Positions 1 to 5,554 of a stretch of DNA of 8,381 bases are shown here, piece after piece. Numbering within the stretch: the stretch's first letter is position 1; each line of letters starts with the position of its first letter. Position numbers and translations under genes: made by a program. The DNA is from Actinomycetota bacterium (GTDB lineage Bacteria > Actinomycetota > Actinomycetes > S36-B12), in assembly GCA_947499275.1 (NCBI GenBank), contig CANMNM010000046.1, positions 1 to 8,381 on the forward strand, in the 5' to 3' direction. The notes beneath the pieces were generated by a model. That model worked only from the letters and a program-made list of their open reading frames with translations, was not told the DNA's origin and did not search any database.

Positions 1-538
1 CGGCATCTGGGGAAATAACCGTGATTTTGCTGGTGTCTACCTTTGCTGCTACATGTGCGGCCAGTAATGGCAGTGCGAACAGGTGGTCAACGGGTCCATC
101 GAAAAATCCTTGGATCTGCGAGGTATGCAAATCAACCGTCATTAGGCGATTGGCACCGGCAGCTTTGAACAGGTCTGCCATCAATCGCGCTGAGATTGGT
201 TCCCGGCCGCGGTGCTTCTTGTCTTGACGCGCGTAACCATAGAAGGGGACAACGACCGTGATGCGTTTTGCGGATGCGCGCTTGAGCGCGTCGATCATGA
301 TCAGTTGTTCCATGATCCACTTGTTAATCGGGGTGGTGTGACTTTGGAGAACGAATGCGTCTCCTCCGCGAACTGACTCGCGAAAACGAACGAAGATCTC
401 ACCATTGGCAAAGTCGTGTGCGGTAACGGGTGTGAGGTCAATCCCCAAATGCGCCGCGACTTGGTCCGCCAACTCCGGGTGCGCCCTGCCAGAAAGCAGC
501 AGGAGATGCTTTTGAGTTGGGACTGACTTCTCGGCCAC
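1..538 (-). CDS. prs: Ribose-phosphate pyrophosphokinase (PRPP synthetase), N-terminal part, cut by window edge
   Basis: Makes 5-phosphoribosyl 1-pyrophosphate from ribose 5-phosphate and ATP in the cytoplasm, for nucleotide, histidine, tryptophan and NAD synthesis. Reading the minus strand from GTG at 538 gives 179 uninterrupted codons of a protein usually about 320 residues long; the C-terminal part lies beyond position 1. Visible class I landmarks: NGEIFVRF (residues 45-52), the catalytic flexible loop YARQDKKHRGREPISARL (102-118) with the RQD and KKHRGR residues, the metal/ATP-binding DLHTSQIQGFFD (136-147), and VISPD at the cut end. The GTG start is chosen because homologues begin just before LLLLSGRAHPEL and because an AGGTGGAG-like ribosome site precedes it. 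It lies 100 nt downstream of glmU on the same strand, the usual actinobacterial glmU-prs order, so cotranscription is likely. No terminator is apparent in the gap. Identity is near certain. Confidence 0.97.
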   Translation of the reverse strand, partial: MAEKSVPTQKHLLLLSGRAHPELADQVAAHLGIDLTPVTAHDFANGEIFVRFRESVRGGDAFVLQSHTTPINKWIMEQLIMIDALKRASAKRITVVVPFYGYARQDKKHRGREPISARLMADLFKAAGANRLMTVDLHTSQIQGFFDGPVDHLFALPLLAAHVAAKVDTSKITVISPDA

Positions 539-540
539 TG

Positions 541-550
541 CTCCACCTTT
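541..550 (-). promoter_or_regulatory. Ribosome binding site of prs
   Basis: On the minus strand the bases AAAGGTGGAG lie 2 nt upstream of the GTG start at 538. The core AGGTGG sits about 4 nt from the start, somewhat close. It supports the GTG at 538 because no other in-frame start codon lies nearby. Confidence 0.55.
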
Positions 551-638
551 ACTGTTTGCGTTCTATTTCACGACAGAACATCTTGACTTGTATTTGGTGC
601 GGGGAAGAAGAGGTTATTGCCCCAACCTTTCCATGTGG

Positions 639-2075
639 CTATTGCTCGGTCTCAAGCGCCCTCTCGGCTGCCTTCGCTGAGCTCGTTCCTGGTCTCTTTC
701 GCAATACCCACTTCAGGATATTGCGCTGTTGCGCCCGGCCAACCGCCATTGAGCCGGCAGGTACGTCATCGGTGATCACCGAGCCAGCAGCGGTATAGGC
801 ACCGTCACCAATCACAATCGGCGCAATCAACATATTGTCTGACCCAACCCGGACGTGATTCCCAACCGTTGTGTGATGTTTTTCAACACCGTCATAGTTC
901 ACAAAAACTGTTCCCGCACCAATGTTGGTTCCCTCACCGATAGTGGCATCCCCCACATAAGACAAATGTGGCACTTTCGATCCGGCGCCGAGTTGGGAAT
1001 TTTTCATCTCAACAAATGCACCCGCTTTACCTCCGTCACCGATCACCGTGCCCGGGCGTAAATAGGTGTATGGGCCAACGGTCGCCCCAGCCCCAATGAC
1101 AACGAGCTCTGCCCACGTGTGACGGACGATGGCGTTTGCCCCGACTTCAGCCGAAATCAAAGTGGTGCCCGGTCCAATCTGTGCCCCGGCTTCAATGGCG
1201 GTGGGGCCACGCAAGATCGTTTGCGGGAGCAGAGTCACGTCTGCTGCTAATTCCGCATCAATGTCAATCCACGTAGATGCTGGGTCCAGCATTGTGACGC
1301 CGGCTTGCATCCATTTCACATTAATTCGATCTCGCATGATTGCCGCAGCCTGAGCGAGTTGGGCTCGGTCATTGATTCCCATGATGTCGTTGGTGTCTTG
1401 GGCGCCGATCCCAATCACGACTCCCCCGCCTGCAGTCATAATTCCAATTACGTCGGTGAGGTATTCCTCCCCTTGTGAATTGTGAGAATTCAACCCAGCA
1501 ACGGCCGTGTGCAGTGCAGCACCGTCAAATGTGTACATGCCCGAATTGATTTCCTGGATTTCCCGCTGCTGCGGGGTGGCATCTTTTTCTTCAACGATTC
1601 CCGTGACCAGATCACCGGATCGAATTATGCGTCCATAACCAAAGGGGTTTACAAAGTTTGCGGTCAACACCGTGGCTTGCGCCTGGCGCTCCACATGACT
1701 ATTCAAAAGATTAGTTAATGATGAACCTGTGAGAAGTGGAGTGTCTCCGGTCAGCACCACAACGGGTGACTCACTTGCGGAAACTCCACGGCCTTCGAGG
1801 AACTCCAGAGCAATCCGGACCGCGTGTCCGGTTCCATTGCGTTGTTCCTGTTCGACGGTCACAACCCACGGCGCAATTTCATCGAGGTGCGCGATCACCT
1901 GATCTTTGCCGCTTCCCACCACGACAACCAGATGCTCTGGCTCAAGGGTTGCCGCAGCTTCAATAACGTGGCCCAACAAACTACGGCCAGCGATCTCGTG
2001 CAAAACCTTGGGGGTTGTTGACTTCATTCGAGTTCCCTGCCCAGCCGCAAGGATGATCACAATGGGGGCTCGCAC
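639..2075 (-). CDS. glmU: Bifunctional UDP-N-acetylglucosamine pyrophosphorylase / glucosamine-1-phosphate N-acetyltransferase
   Basis: Acetylates glucosamine-1-phosphate with acetyl-CoA, then uridylates it to UDP-GlcNAc, the cytoplasmic precursor of peptidoglycan. The 478-residue length is normal for actinobacterial GlmU. The N-terminal nucleotidyltransferase domain (about 1-235) shows the signature LAAGQGTRMKS (9-19), PKVLH (22-26), GTGHA (81-85), the metal-binding Asp in LTGDTPLL (D111), GYGRI (146-150), and EINSGMY (175-181). The C-terminal left-handed beta-helix (about 255-455) carries the acetyltransferase residues in LRPGT (R340), VEMKNS (K358), PHLSYVGD (H370, Y373), NIGAGT (N384) and NYDGVEKH (K399). 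The GTG at 2075 is the only workable start: the frame is closed by TAG four codons upstream, and no better codon fits before the conserved APIVIILAAG. It has no good Shine-Dalgarno site and a TAGGCT hexamer lies 6 nt upstream, so a leaderless mRNA is possible. The preceding gene on the same strand is tRNA-Gln, and prs follows. Confidence 0.98.
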   Translation of the reverse strand: MRAPIVIILAAGQGTRMKSTTPKVLHEIAGRSLLGHVIEAAATLEPEHLVVVVGSGKDQVIAHLDEIAPWVVTVEQEQRNGTGHAVRIALEFLEGRGVSASESPVVVLTGDTPLLTGSSLTNLLNSHVERQAQATVLTANFVNPFGYGRIIRSGDLVTGIVEEKDATPQQREIQEINSGMYTFDGAALHTAVAGLNSHNSQGEEYLTDVIGIMTAGGGVVIGIGAQDTNDIMGINDRAQLAQAAAIMRDRINVKWMQAGVTMLDPASTWIDIDAELAADVTLLPQTILRGPTAIEAGAQIGPGTTLISAEVGANAIVRHTWAELVVIGAGATVGPYTYLRPGTVIGDGGKAGAFVEMKNSQLGAGSKVPHLSYVGDATIGEGTNIGAGTVFVNYDGVEKHHTTVGNHVRVGSDNMLIAPIVIGDGAYTAAGSVITDDVPAGSMAVGRAQQRNILKWVLRKRPGTSSAKAAERALETEQ

Positions 2076-2081
2076 GGCACT

Positions 2082-2087
2082 AGCCTA
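2082..2087 (-). promoter_or_regulatory. Possible -10 hexamer of a leaderless glmU promoter
   Basis: On the minus strand TAGGCT (pattern TANNNT) ends 6 nt before the GTG of glmU, so transcription would begin at or next to the start codon. There is no convincing -35 box and no Shine-Dalgarno sequence. Known actinobacterial leaderless promoters look like this, but a six-base match is weak evidence. Confidence 0.3.
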
Positions 2088-2096
2088 GTTTGTTGG

Positions 2097-2114
2097 GATC
2101 TCGGTCCGAGGATC
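2097..2114. promoter_or_regulatory. Palindrome upstream of glmU, candidate operator
   Basis: CTCGGTCCGAG at 2100-2110 is a perfect 5-1-5 palindrome, flanked by GATC on both sides (2097-2100 and 2111-2114, offset by one base). It lies 22-39 nt upstream of the glmU start, between glmU and tRNA-Gln. A single-base loop is poor for an RNA hairpin and no U-tract follows, so a protein-binding site is likelier than a terminator. Function unknown; chance is possible. Confidence 0.25.
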
Positions 2115-2141
2115 ATCGAAAAAGGATGACAAAATTCTAAG

Positions 2142-2212
2142 CTCCCGGGGGAGGGATCGAACCTCCGTTGACGGATTCAAAGTCCGCTGTCCTGCCGCTA
2201 GACGACCCGGGA
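2142..2212 (-). tRNA. tRNA-Gln (anticodon UUG)
   Basis: Read on the minus strand from 2212, a 71-nt cloverleaf folds cleanly. The acceptor stem is TCCCGGG/CCCGGGA, the D arm lies around GTCTAGCGGCAGGAC, and the anticodon stem GCGGA/TCCGT encloses the loop CTTTGAA, giving anticodon TTG (reads CAA). The variable loop is short, and the T arm is GGAGG-TTCGATC-CCTCC. The first pair U-A and a G discriminator (complement of 2142) are both typical of tRNA-Gln and are recognition elements for glutaminylation machinery. CCA is not encoded, so it must be added by the CCA-adding enzyme. glmU starts 66 nt downstream on the same strand. A TAAGGT at 2226-2231 (minus) could be its -10 box, without a clear -35. 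Confidence 0.95.
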
Positions 2213-2297
2213 TCATGCGTGAGACACCTTATGGCGTGGGGTGAGCCGACATTGCGTGAGCCTGACTTCTGAATCATTCGGCGGTGCGAGTTGCAGG

Positions 2298-2326
2298 TTA
2301 CGCCACCGTAGGTTACGCTTGCGTAA
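2298..2326. promoter_or_regulatory. Tandem palindromic operator upstream of the desaturase gene
   Basis: The perfect palindrome TTACGCTTGCGTAA occupies 2313-2326. Exactly 15 bp upstream an imperfect copy, TTACGCCACCGTAG (2298-2311), keeps both half-sites TTACG and CGTA; both copies are preceded by GG. The array ends 48 nt before the GTG of the desaturase, within or just upstream of its expected promoter. Palindromes of this size are typical targets of TetR-family dimers, and a TetR gene is the second gene of the operon, so autoregulation is a reasonable inference, not shown. Just downstream, TTAGA-TATTT-TCTAA (2328-2342) is a second short inverted repeat in AT-rich DNA that probably contains the -10 region; the exact hexamer cannot be chosen. 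Confidence 0.55.
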
Positions 2327-2362
2327 GTTAGATATTTTCTAATGTGAAATTGTCGAATAGAT

Positions 2363-2369
2363 GAGGGAG
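2363..2369 (+). promoter_or_regulatory. Ribosome binding site of the desaturase gene
   Basis: GAGGGAG lies 5 nt before the GTG at 2375 and 14 nt before the in-frame ATG at 2384. The spacing favours the GTG as the true start. Confidence 0.7.
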
Positions 2370-2374
2370 TTCGC

Positions 2375-3364
2375 GTGAGTGTTATGAGTCAAGAGGTCCT
2401 CGATCGTGAACCCGCGGTTGATGAAAGCGCCCAGGACCTTGTTTATCTTGGCTTAACGATGCGGATCATCATCGGGGCATTCGTTGTTATTCCCCTCATC
2501 GCTGTTGCATGTGCACTCCCCATCGCGTGGGGTGGCTGGCTCAGTTGGCTCGACATCACACTCGCTATCGGCCTCTGGTTACTTACCGCCGGCGGTATCA
2601 CGATCGGCTACCACCGATACTTCACCCACGGGTCATTTAAAGCCAATCGCACCGTCAAAATCATCTTGGCAGTTTTCGGATCCCTTGCAATTGAAGGTTC
2701 GCTGGATCAGTGGGTTGCCGACCACCGGAAGCATCATAAATTCTCTGATGAAGTTGGTGACCCTCATTCACCATGGCGCTTTGGTACAAGTAAAGAAGCA
2801 ATCGGAAAAGGTCTCCTTTACGCACATGTTGGTTGGCTTTTCGATGACGACAACACCGGAATTGATAAGTACGCACCCGATATCGCCAGCGACAAAGACC
2901 TCAACTGGATTTCAAAGCACTTTTCAGTGTTTGTTATTGCCAGCCTGCTGCTTCCCGCTGTTCTCGGTGGCCTGATCACCTGGTCCTGGATGGGCGCTGT
3001 GACCGCATTCTTTTGGGCGGGCCTAGTTCGCGTCGCATTCGTGCACCACGTCACCTGGTCAATCAACAGTATCTGTCACGTGTTTGGTAATCGACCATTC
3101 ACTTCGCGTGATCTCTCCAGCAATGTTGCATGGCTTGCAATTCCGTCATTGGGTGAGTCATGGCACAACCTGCACCACGTTGATCCAACTGCCGCGCGAC
3201 ACGGTGTGATGAAAGGTCAAATCGATATCTCAGCCAGCTTTATCAAGGGCATGGAGAAAACAGGTTTGGCAACTGACGTTCGCTGGCCAAAGGCAGAACG
3301 CTTGGCCAAAAAACTTAAAGACCCTAATGACCGATTCCGCCTTCGCGGTTACACCGGCGAATAA
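2375..3364 (+). CDS. Integral-membrane acyl-CoA/fatty-acid desaturase (delta-9 type)
   Basis: A di-iron desaturase that would introduce a double bond into a saturated acyl chain using O2 and an electron donor, acting in the cytoplasmic membrane and raising lipid fluidity. The 329-residue protein has the three histidine boxes of the stearoyl-CoA desaturase family: HRYFTH (80-85), HRKHH (117-121) and HNLHH (264-268). The extra conserved histidines in VHHVTWSINSICH (223-235) are also present. Hydrophobic stretches at about 29-50, 57-79, 95-108, 183-205 and 207-222 fit a four-helix membrane core. No cytochrome b5 or ferredoxin domain is fused, so electrons must come from a separate partner not in this window. 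The GTG start is set by GAGGGAG 5 nt upstream. A tetR gene follows after 3 nt, implying one operon, and a tandem palindrome lies upstream. It resembles mycobacterial DesA3 and Pseudomonas DesB-type enzymes; regioselectivity cannot be read from the sequence, so no gene symbol is given. Confidence 0.93.
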   Translation: MSVMSQEVLDREPAVDESAQDLVYLGLTMRIIIGAFVVIPLIAVACALPIAWGGWLSWLDITLAIGLWLLTAGGITIGYHRYFTHGSFKANRTVKIILAVFGSLAIEGSLDQWVADHRKHHKFSDEVGDPHSPWRFGTSKEAIGKGLLYAHVGWLFDDDNTGIDKYAPDIASDKDLNWISKHFSVFVIASLLLPAVLGGLITWSWMGAVTAFFWAGLVRVAFVHHVTWSINSICHVFGNRPFTSRDLSSNVAWLAIPSLGESWHNLHHVDPTAARHGVMKGQIDISASFIKGMEKTGLATDVRWPKAERLAKKLKDPNDRFRLRGYTGE

Positions 3365-3367
3365 ATC

Positions 3368-4102
3368 ATGCCCACTGCACTTGACGGAGAGCTAAATGAC
3401 GGTGAGCGGAATCTGGCCAGTGTCACCGAGTTAAGGACCGCCCCCGTCCCCGCCGCCCGCAAACCAAGTGGCGCGAAAGTGCGCATGACGGGGCAGCAGC
3501 GTCGGGAGCAACTACTCAATGTGGGGCGAAAACTTTTTTCCGAAAAAGGATTCGAGACCGTAACCGTTGAAGAGATTGCAGCAAAAGCCGATGTCTCCAA
3601 ACCGGTCGTCTACGAACACTTCGGCGGCAAAGAAGGCCTCTACGCGGTTGTCGTTGATCGCGAGACGAATTTCCTGCTCGATTCCATTAGCCAAGCACTC
3701 GCCGGATCACGCGGTAAGGGCGCCAGTGCCCGCGAACTCGTTGAGCAAGCTGGTCTTGCCTTATTTGATTACATTGATTCCAATCCACAAGGGTTTCGGA
3801 TCTTGGTGCGTGACTCACCCGTCACCGCGCAGACGGGTTCATTTGCCAGCCTTATGGTCGATATTGCCACCCAGGTCGAAGACGTATTGGCCGCTGAATT
3901 CAAGGCGCACGGAATAAACGACAAATTTGCCCCAATGTATTCCCAGATGTTGGTAGGCATGGTGGCCTTCACCGGACAATGGTGGCTTGATGTTCGCAAA
4001 CCCAAGAAAGAGGAAGTCGTCGCCCACGTGGTGAATTTGGCCTGGAACGGACTCAAGCACCTCGACCCCAAACCGACGTTAGCTCCCAAAAACAAGTCCT
4101 GA
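3368..4102 (+). CDS. TetR/AcrR-family transcriptional regulator, Rv1019-like
   Basis: A probable dimeric DNA-binding repressor. Residues about 40-95 form the TetR N-terminal domain: MTGQQRREQLLNVGRKLF, then the helix-turn-helix TVEEIAAKADVSKPVVYEHF (65-84) and the usual GGKEGLYAVV. The C-terminal half (about 100-232) is the ligand/dimerisation domain, with FRILVRDS (143-150) and QWWLD (204-208). From memory these match M. tuberculosis Rv1019 and its streptomycete homologues. The first ATG, 3 nt after the desaturase stop, gives 244 residues, but the first 36 or so are low-complexity and lack a clear ribosome site. In-frame GTG at 3479 or ATG at 3485 would give about 205-207 residues, the mycobacterial length. 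Position suggests that it controls the desaturase operon, perhaps through the palindromes at 2298-2326. Its ligand is unknown; acyl-CoA is a guess from context. In M. tuberculosis the homologue precedes mfd instead. Confidence 0.93.
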   Translation: MPTALDGELNDGERNLASVTELRTAPVPAARKPSGAKVRMTGQQRREQLLNVGRKLFSEKGFETVTVEEIAAKADVSKPVVYEHFGGKEGLYAVVVDRETNFLLDSISQALAGSRGKGASARELVEQAGLALFDYIDSNPQGFRILVRDSPVTAQTGSFASLMVDIATQVEDVLAAEFKAHGINDKFAPMYSQMLVGMVAFTGQWWLDVRKPKKEEVVAHVVNLAWNGLKHLDPKPTLAPKNKS

Positions 4103-4106
4103 ACTC

Positions 4107-4142
4107 TCAAGATTCTTGACATCAAGATTCTTGACCTAAGAT
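4107..4142 (+). promoter_or_regulatory. Tandem MarR-type operator and leaderless promoter of the marR gene
   Basis: Two direct copies of a 15-bp unit, TCAAGATTCTTGACA (4107-4121) and TCAAGATTCTTGACC (4122-4136), are followed by a degenerate third half TAAGAT. Each copy contains the interrupted palindrome TCAAGA-T-TCTTGA. Across the junction lies TCTTGA-CA-TCAAGA (4114-4127), matching the TCTTGA-NN-TCAAGA form known for many MarR-family operators. A second, imperfect site TCTTGA-CC-TAAGA lies at 4129-4141. TTGACA (4116-4121) and TAAGAT (4137-4142), 15 nt apart, make plausible -35 and -10 boxes. Transcription would then start about at 4149, the A of the ATG, and no Shine-Dalgarno sequence is present, so the mRNA looks leaderless. 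The operator covers the promoter, which suggests that the MarR protein represses itself. The repeat is read directly; the regulation is inferred. Confidence 0.7.
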
Positions 4143-4148
4143 GTTGTT

Positions 4149-4637
4149 ATGGCCCGGCCCGATGACGTCGATCAGATTGTTGCCGCTTGGCAGGTGCAAC
4201 GTCCAGACCTTGACGTTTCCCCCCTGCAGGTCCTCTCACGACTCACTCGAGTATCGGCGCAACTAGATACCGCTCGTTCGCAGGCATTTCGTGATCACAA
4301 TCTAGATTCATGGGAATTTGACGTCTTGGCCGCTCTTCGCAGAACGGGACCCCCATTCACCCTGTCAGCGGGAACACTCGCGACCCAAACCCATGTCACG
4401 AGTGGCACCATGACCACCCGGGTGGACCGATTACTTGAACGTGGATTTGTCACCCGATTCCCCGACGAGAATGACCGACGAGGGGTCCTCATAGCACTCA
4501 CCGCTGCGGGTCAACGCGGTGTTGATGGAGCGCTCAAAGATTTATTGGAACGTGAAAAAGTTGCCTTGAGCGGATTAAGTTCGTCAGAGCAGGAACAGCT
4601 TGCCGACCTACTTCGCGGCTTACTGGATCGGCTTTAG
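4149..4637 (+). CDS. MarR-family transcriptional regulator
   Basis: A predicted cytoplasmic dimeric winged-helix DNA-binding protein of 162 residues, normal for the family. Residues 25-65 form the N-terminal helices (LSRLTRVSAQLDTARSQAF, then LDSWEFDVLAALRRTGPP). The winged HTH spans about 70-118: TLSAGTLATQTHVTSGTMTTRVDRL carries the recognition helix, and the wing FPDENDRRGVLIALTAAG has the signature acidic/DRR residues that contact the minor groove. The C-terminal helix (about 127-162) completes the dimer interface. No redox-active N-terminal cysteine is present (the protein has no Cys), so an OhrR-type peroxide switch is excluded and a small-molecule ligand is likelier. ATG at 4149 is chosen because it sits directly at the predicted transcription start and the protein then has the family length. 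The upstream tandem operator points to autoregulation. Its stop overlaps that of convergent ispE by 4 bp. Other targets are not visible. Confidence 0.95.
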   Translation: MARPDDVDQIVAAWQVQRPDLDVSPLQVLSRLTRVSAQLDTARSQAFRDHNLDSWEFDVLAALRRTGPPFTLSAGTLATQTHVTSGTMTTRVDRLLERGFVTRFPDENDRRGVLIALTAAGQRGVDGALKDLLEREKVALSGLSSSEQEQLADLLRGLLDRL

Positions 4638-5542
4638 TCGCTAATTATTCGGGTGATCGCAGGGCCCGTGGCAATGCGCACACTTCGACAAACGCCGGCG
4701 CCCGAAAGGCTCGCCGCAAGATTCACGGCATCGTCTTGACTTCGCGCAAGGAAAAGACAGGTGGGTCCGCTGCCAGAAACCATAGCTCCGATAGCACCCA
4801 AATCACGTCCAACATCAAGAGTTTTGCCCAGACTCGGCATCAAAGCCATTGCTGCAGGTTCAAGGTCATTCATCAACTCTGCTCCAAGTTCACGTGAATC
4901 ACCGGCTCGCAGGGCGAGCAATAACTGCGTGGGGACCTCAGGCGGCCCTGAACGCAGAACACTTTGCATCCGGTCAAATTCGGCGTAGACCTTTGGTGTC
5001 GACAGACCACCTTCGGCGAGGGCAATCACCCAGTGATACTCGCCGGTTGCGATCACACTGGTAACCAATTGACCACGACCCTGGCCCAGCGCTGTTCCTC
5101 CGCGCAAGGAAAAAGTGACGTCAGAGCCCAATTGGGCGGCCAAGCTCTCCAGCTCCTCACGTGATGTATTCGTCTCCCATAAACGATCACATGCAATGAG
5201 GGCACCTGCTGCATCTGCAGAACCACCAGCCATTCCACCCGAGACCGGGATTCGCTTCTCTATATGCAAATCAACCTGTGACTTTATGCCATGGTGTTGT
5301 GCCAACAGTTTGGCAGCCTTCACCGCCAAGTTAGAGTCATTGACCGGCAACCACTGAGCGCCTTCACCTTCGATCGTAAGAGTGACACCGCTCGAACTTG
5401 GTTTCGCGGTGACCGTGTCGAAAAGTGAAATTGCGTGAAAGACCGTGATGAGTTCGTGAAAATTGTCTGCACCCAGTGGTGCAACACCTAAAGCCAGATT
5501 TATTTTTGCCGGGACTTCGACGATTACCGGGTCATTTCGCAT
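4634..5542 (-). CDS. ispE: 4-diphosphocytidyl-2-C-methyl-D-erythritol kinase
   Basis: A GHMP-superfamily kinase that phosphorylates the 2-hydroxyl of CDP-methylerythritol with ATP, the fourth step of the MEP isoprenoid pathway, in the cytoplasm. From ATG at 5542 the protein has 302 residues, normal length. It shows the N-terminal PAKINLALGV (residues 11-20, catalytic Lys 13), DNFHEL (usually DGYHEL or DGFHEL, here Asn for Gly), and the ATP-binding glycine loop PVSGGMAGGSADAAGAL (99-115). Further on come LGSDVTF (catalytic Asp 141), GGTALGQGRG (148-157) and the C-terminal motif VSGSGPT (255-261). A TTG at 5551 would add three residues, but the ATG has AGG just upstream and homologues start with a similarly short leader. 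It is the last gene of the metG-tatD-rsmA-ispE run, 12 nt after rsmA. Its TAA stop lies inside the stop region of convergent marR, with no intrinsic terminator in the shared 4 bp. Confidence 0.97.
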   Translation of the reverse strand: MRNDPVIVEVPAKINLALGVAPLGADNFHELITVFHAISLFDTVTAKPSSSGVTLTIEGEGAQWLPVNDSNLAVKAAKLLAQHHGIKSQVDLHIEKRIPVSGGMAGGSADAAGALIACDRLWETNTSREELESLAAQLGSDVTFSLRGGTALGQGRGQLVTSVIATGEYHWVIALAEGGLSTPKVYAEFDRMQSVLRSGPPEVPTQLLLALRAGDSRELGAELMNDLEPAAMALMPSLGKTLDVGRDLGAIGAMVSGSGPTCLFLARSQDDAVNLAASLSGAGVCRSVRIATGPAITRIISD

Positions 5543-5554
5543 AACCTGCAAAGT

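Noticed and set aside
301..546. An 81-codon minus-strand frame at the start of prs
   Set aside because: It is a shifted reading of prs. The neighbouring frame from GTG 538 gives continuous PRPP synthetase sequence, so this is neither a separate gene nor a frameshift.
539..638. A terminator or small gene between glmU and prs
   Set aside because: Only a weak GGTT...AACC pairing is present, with no U-run, and no open frame with a plausible start; the spacing is compatible with simple cotranscription.
2100..2110. The CTCGGTCCGAG palindrome as a terminator of the tRNA transcript
   Set aside because: A one-base loop is not feasible in RNA at full pairing, and no U-tract follows on the minus strand.
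2484..2975. A 163-codon open frame on the plus strand
   Set aside because: It lies inside the desaturase in another frame and lacks any domain-like pattern; the desaturase frame carries all three histidine boxes.
4107..4136. The repeated 15-bp unit as the start of a CRISPR array or mobile-element end
   Set aside because: Only two units with no spacers, no cas or transposase genes nearby, and the position immediately before a MarR gene fits an operator far better.
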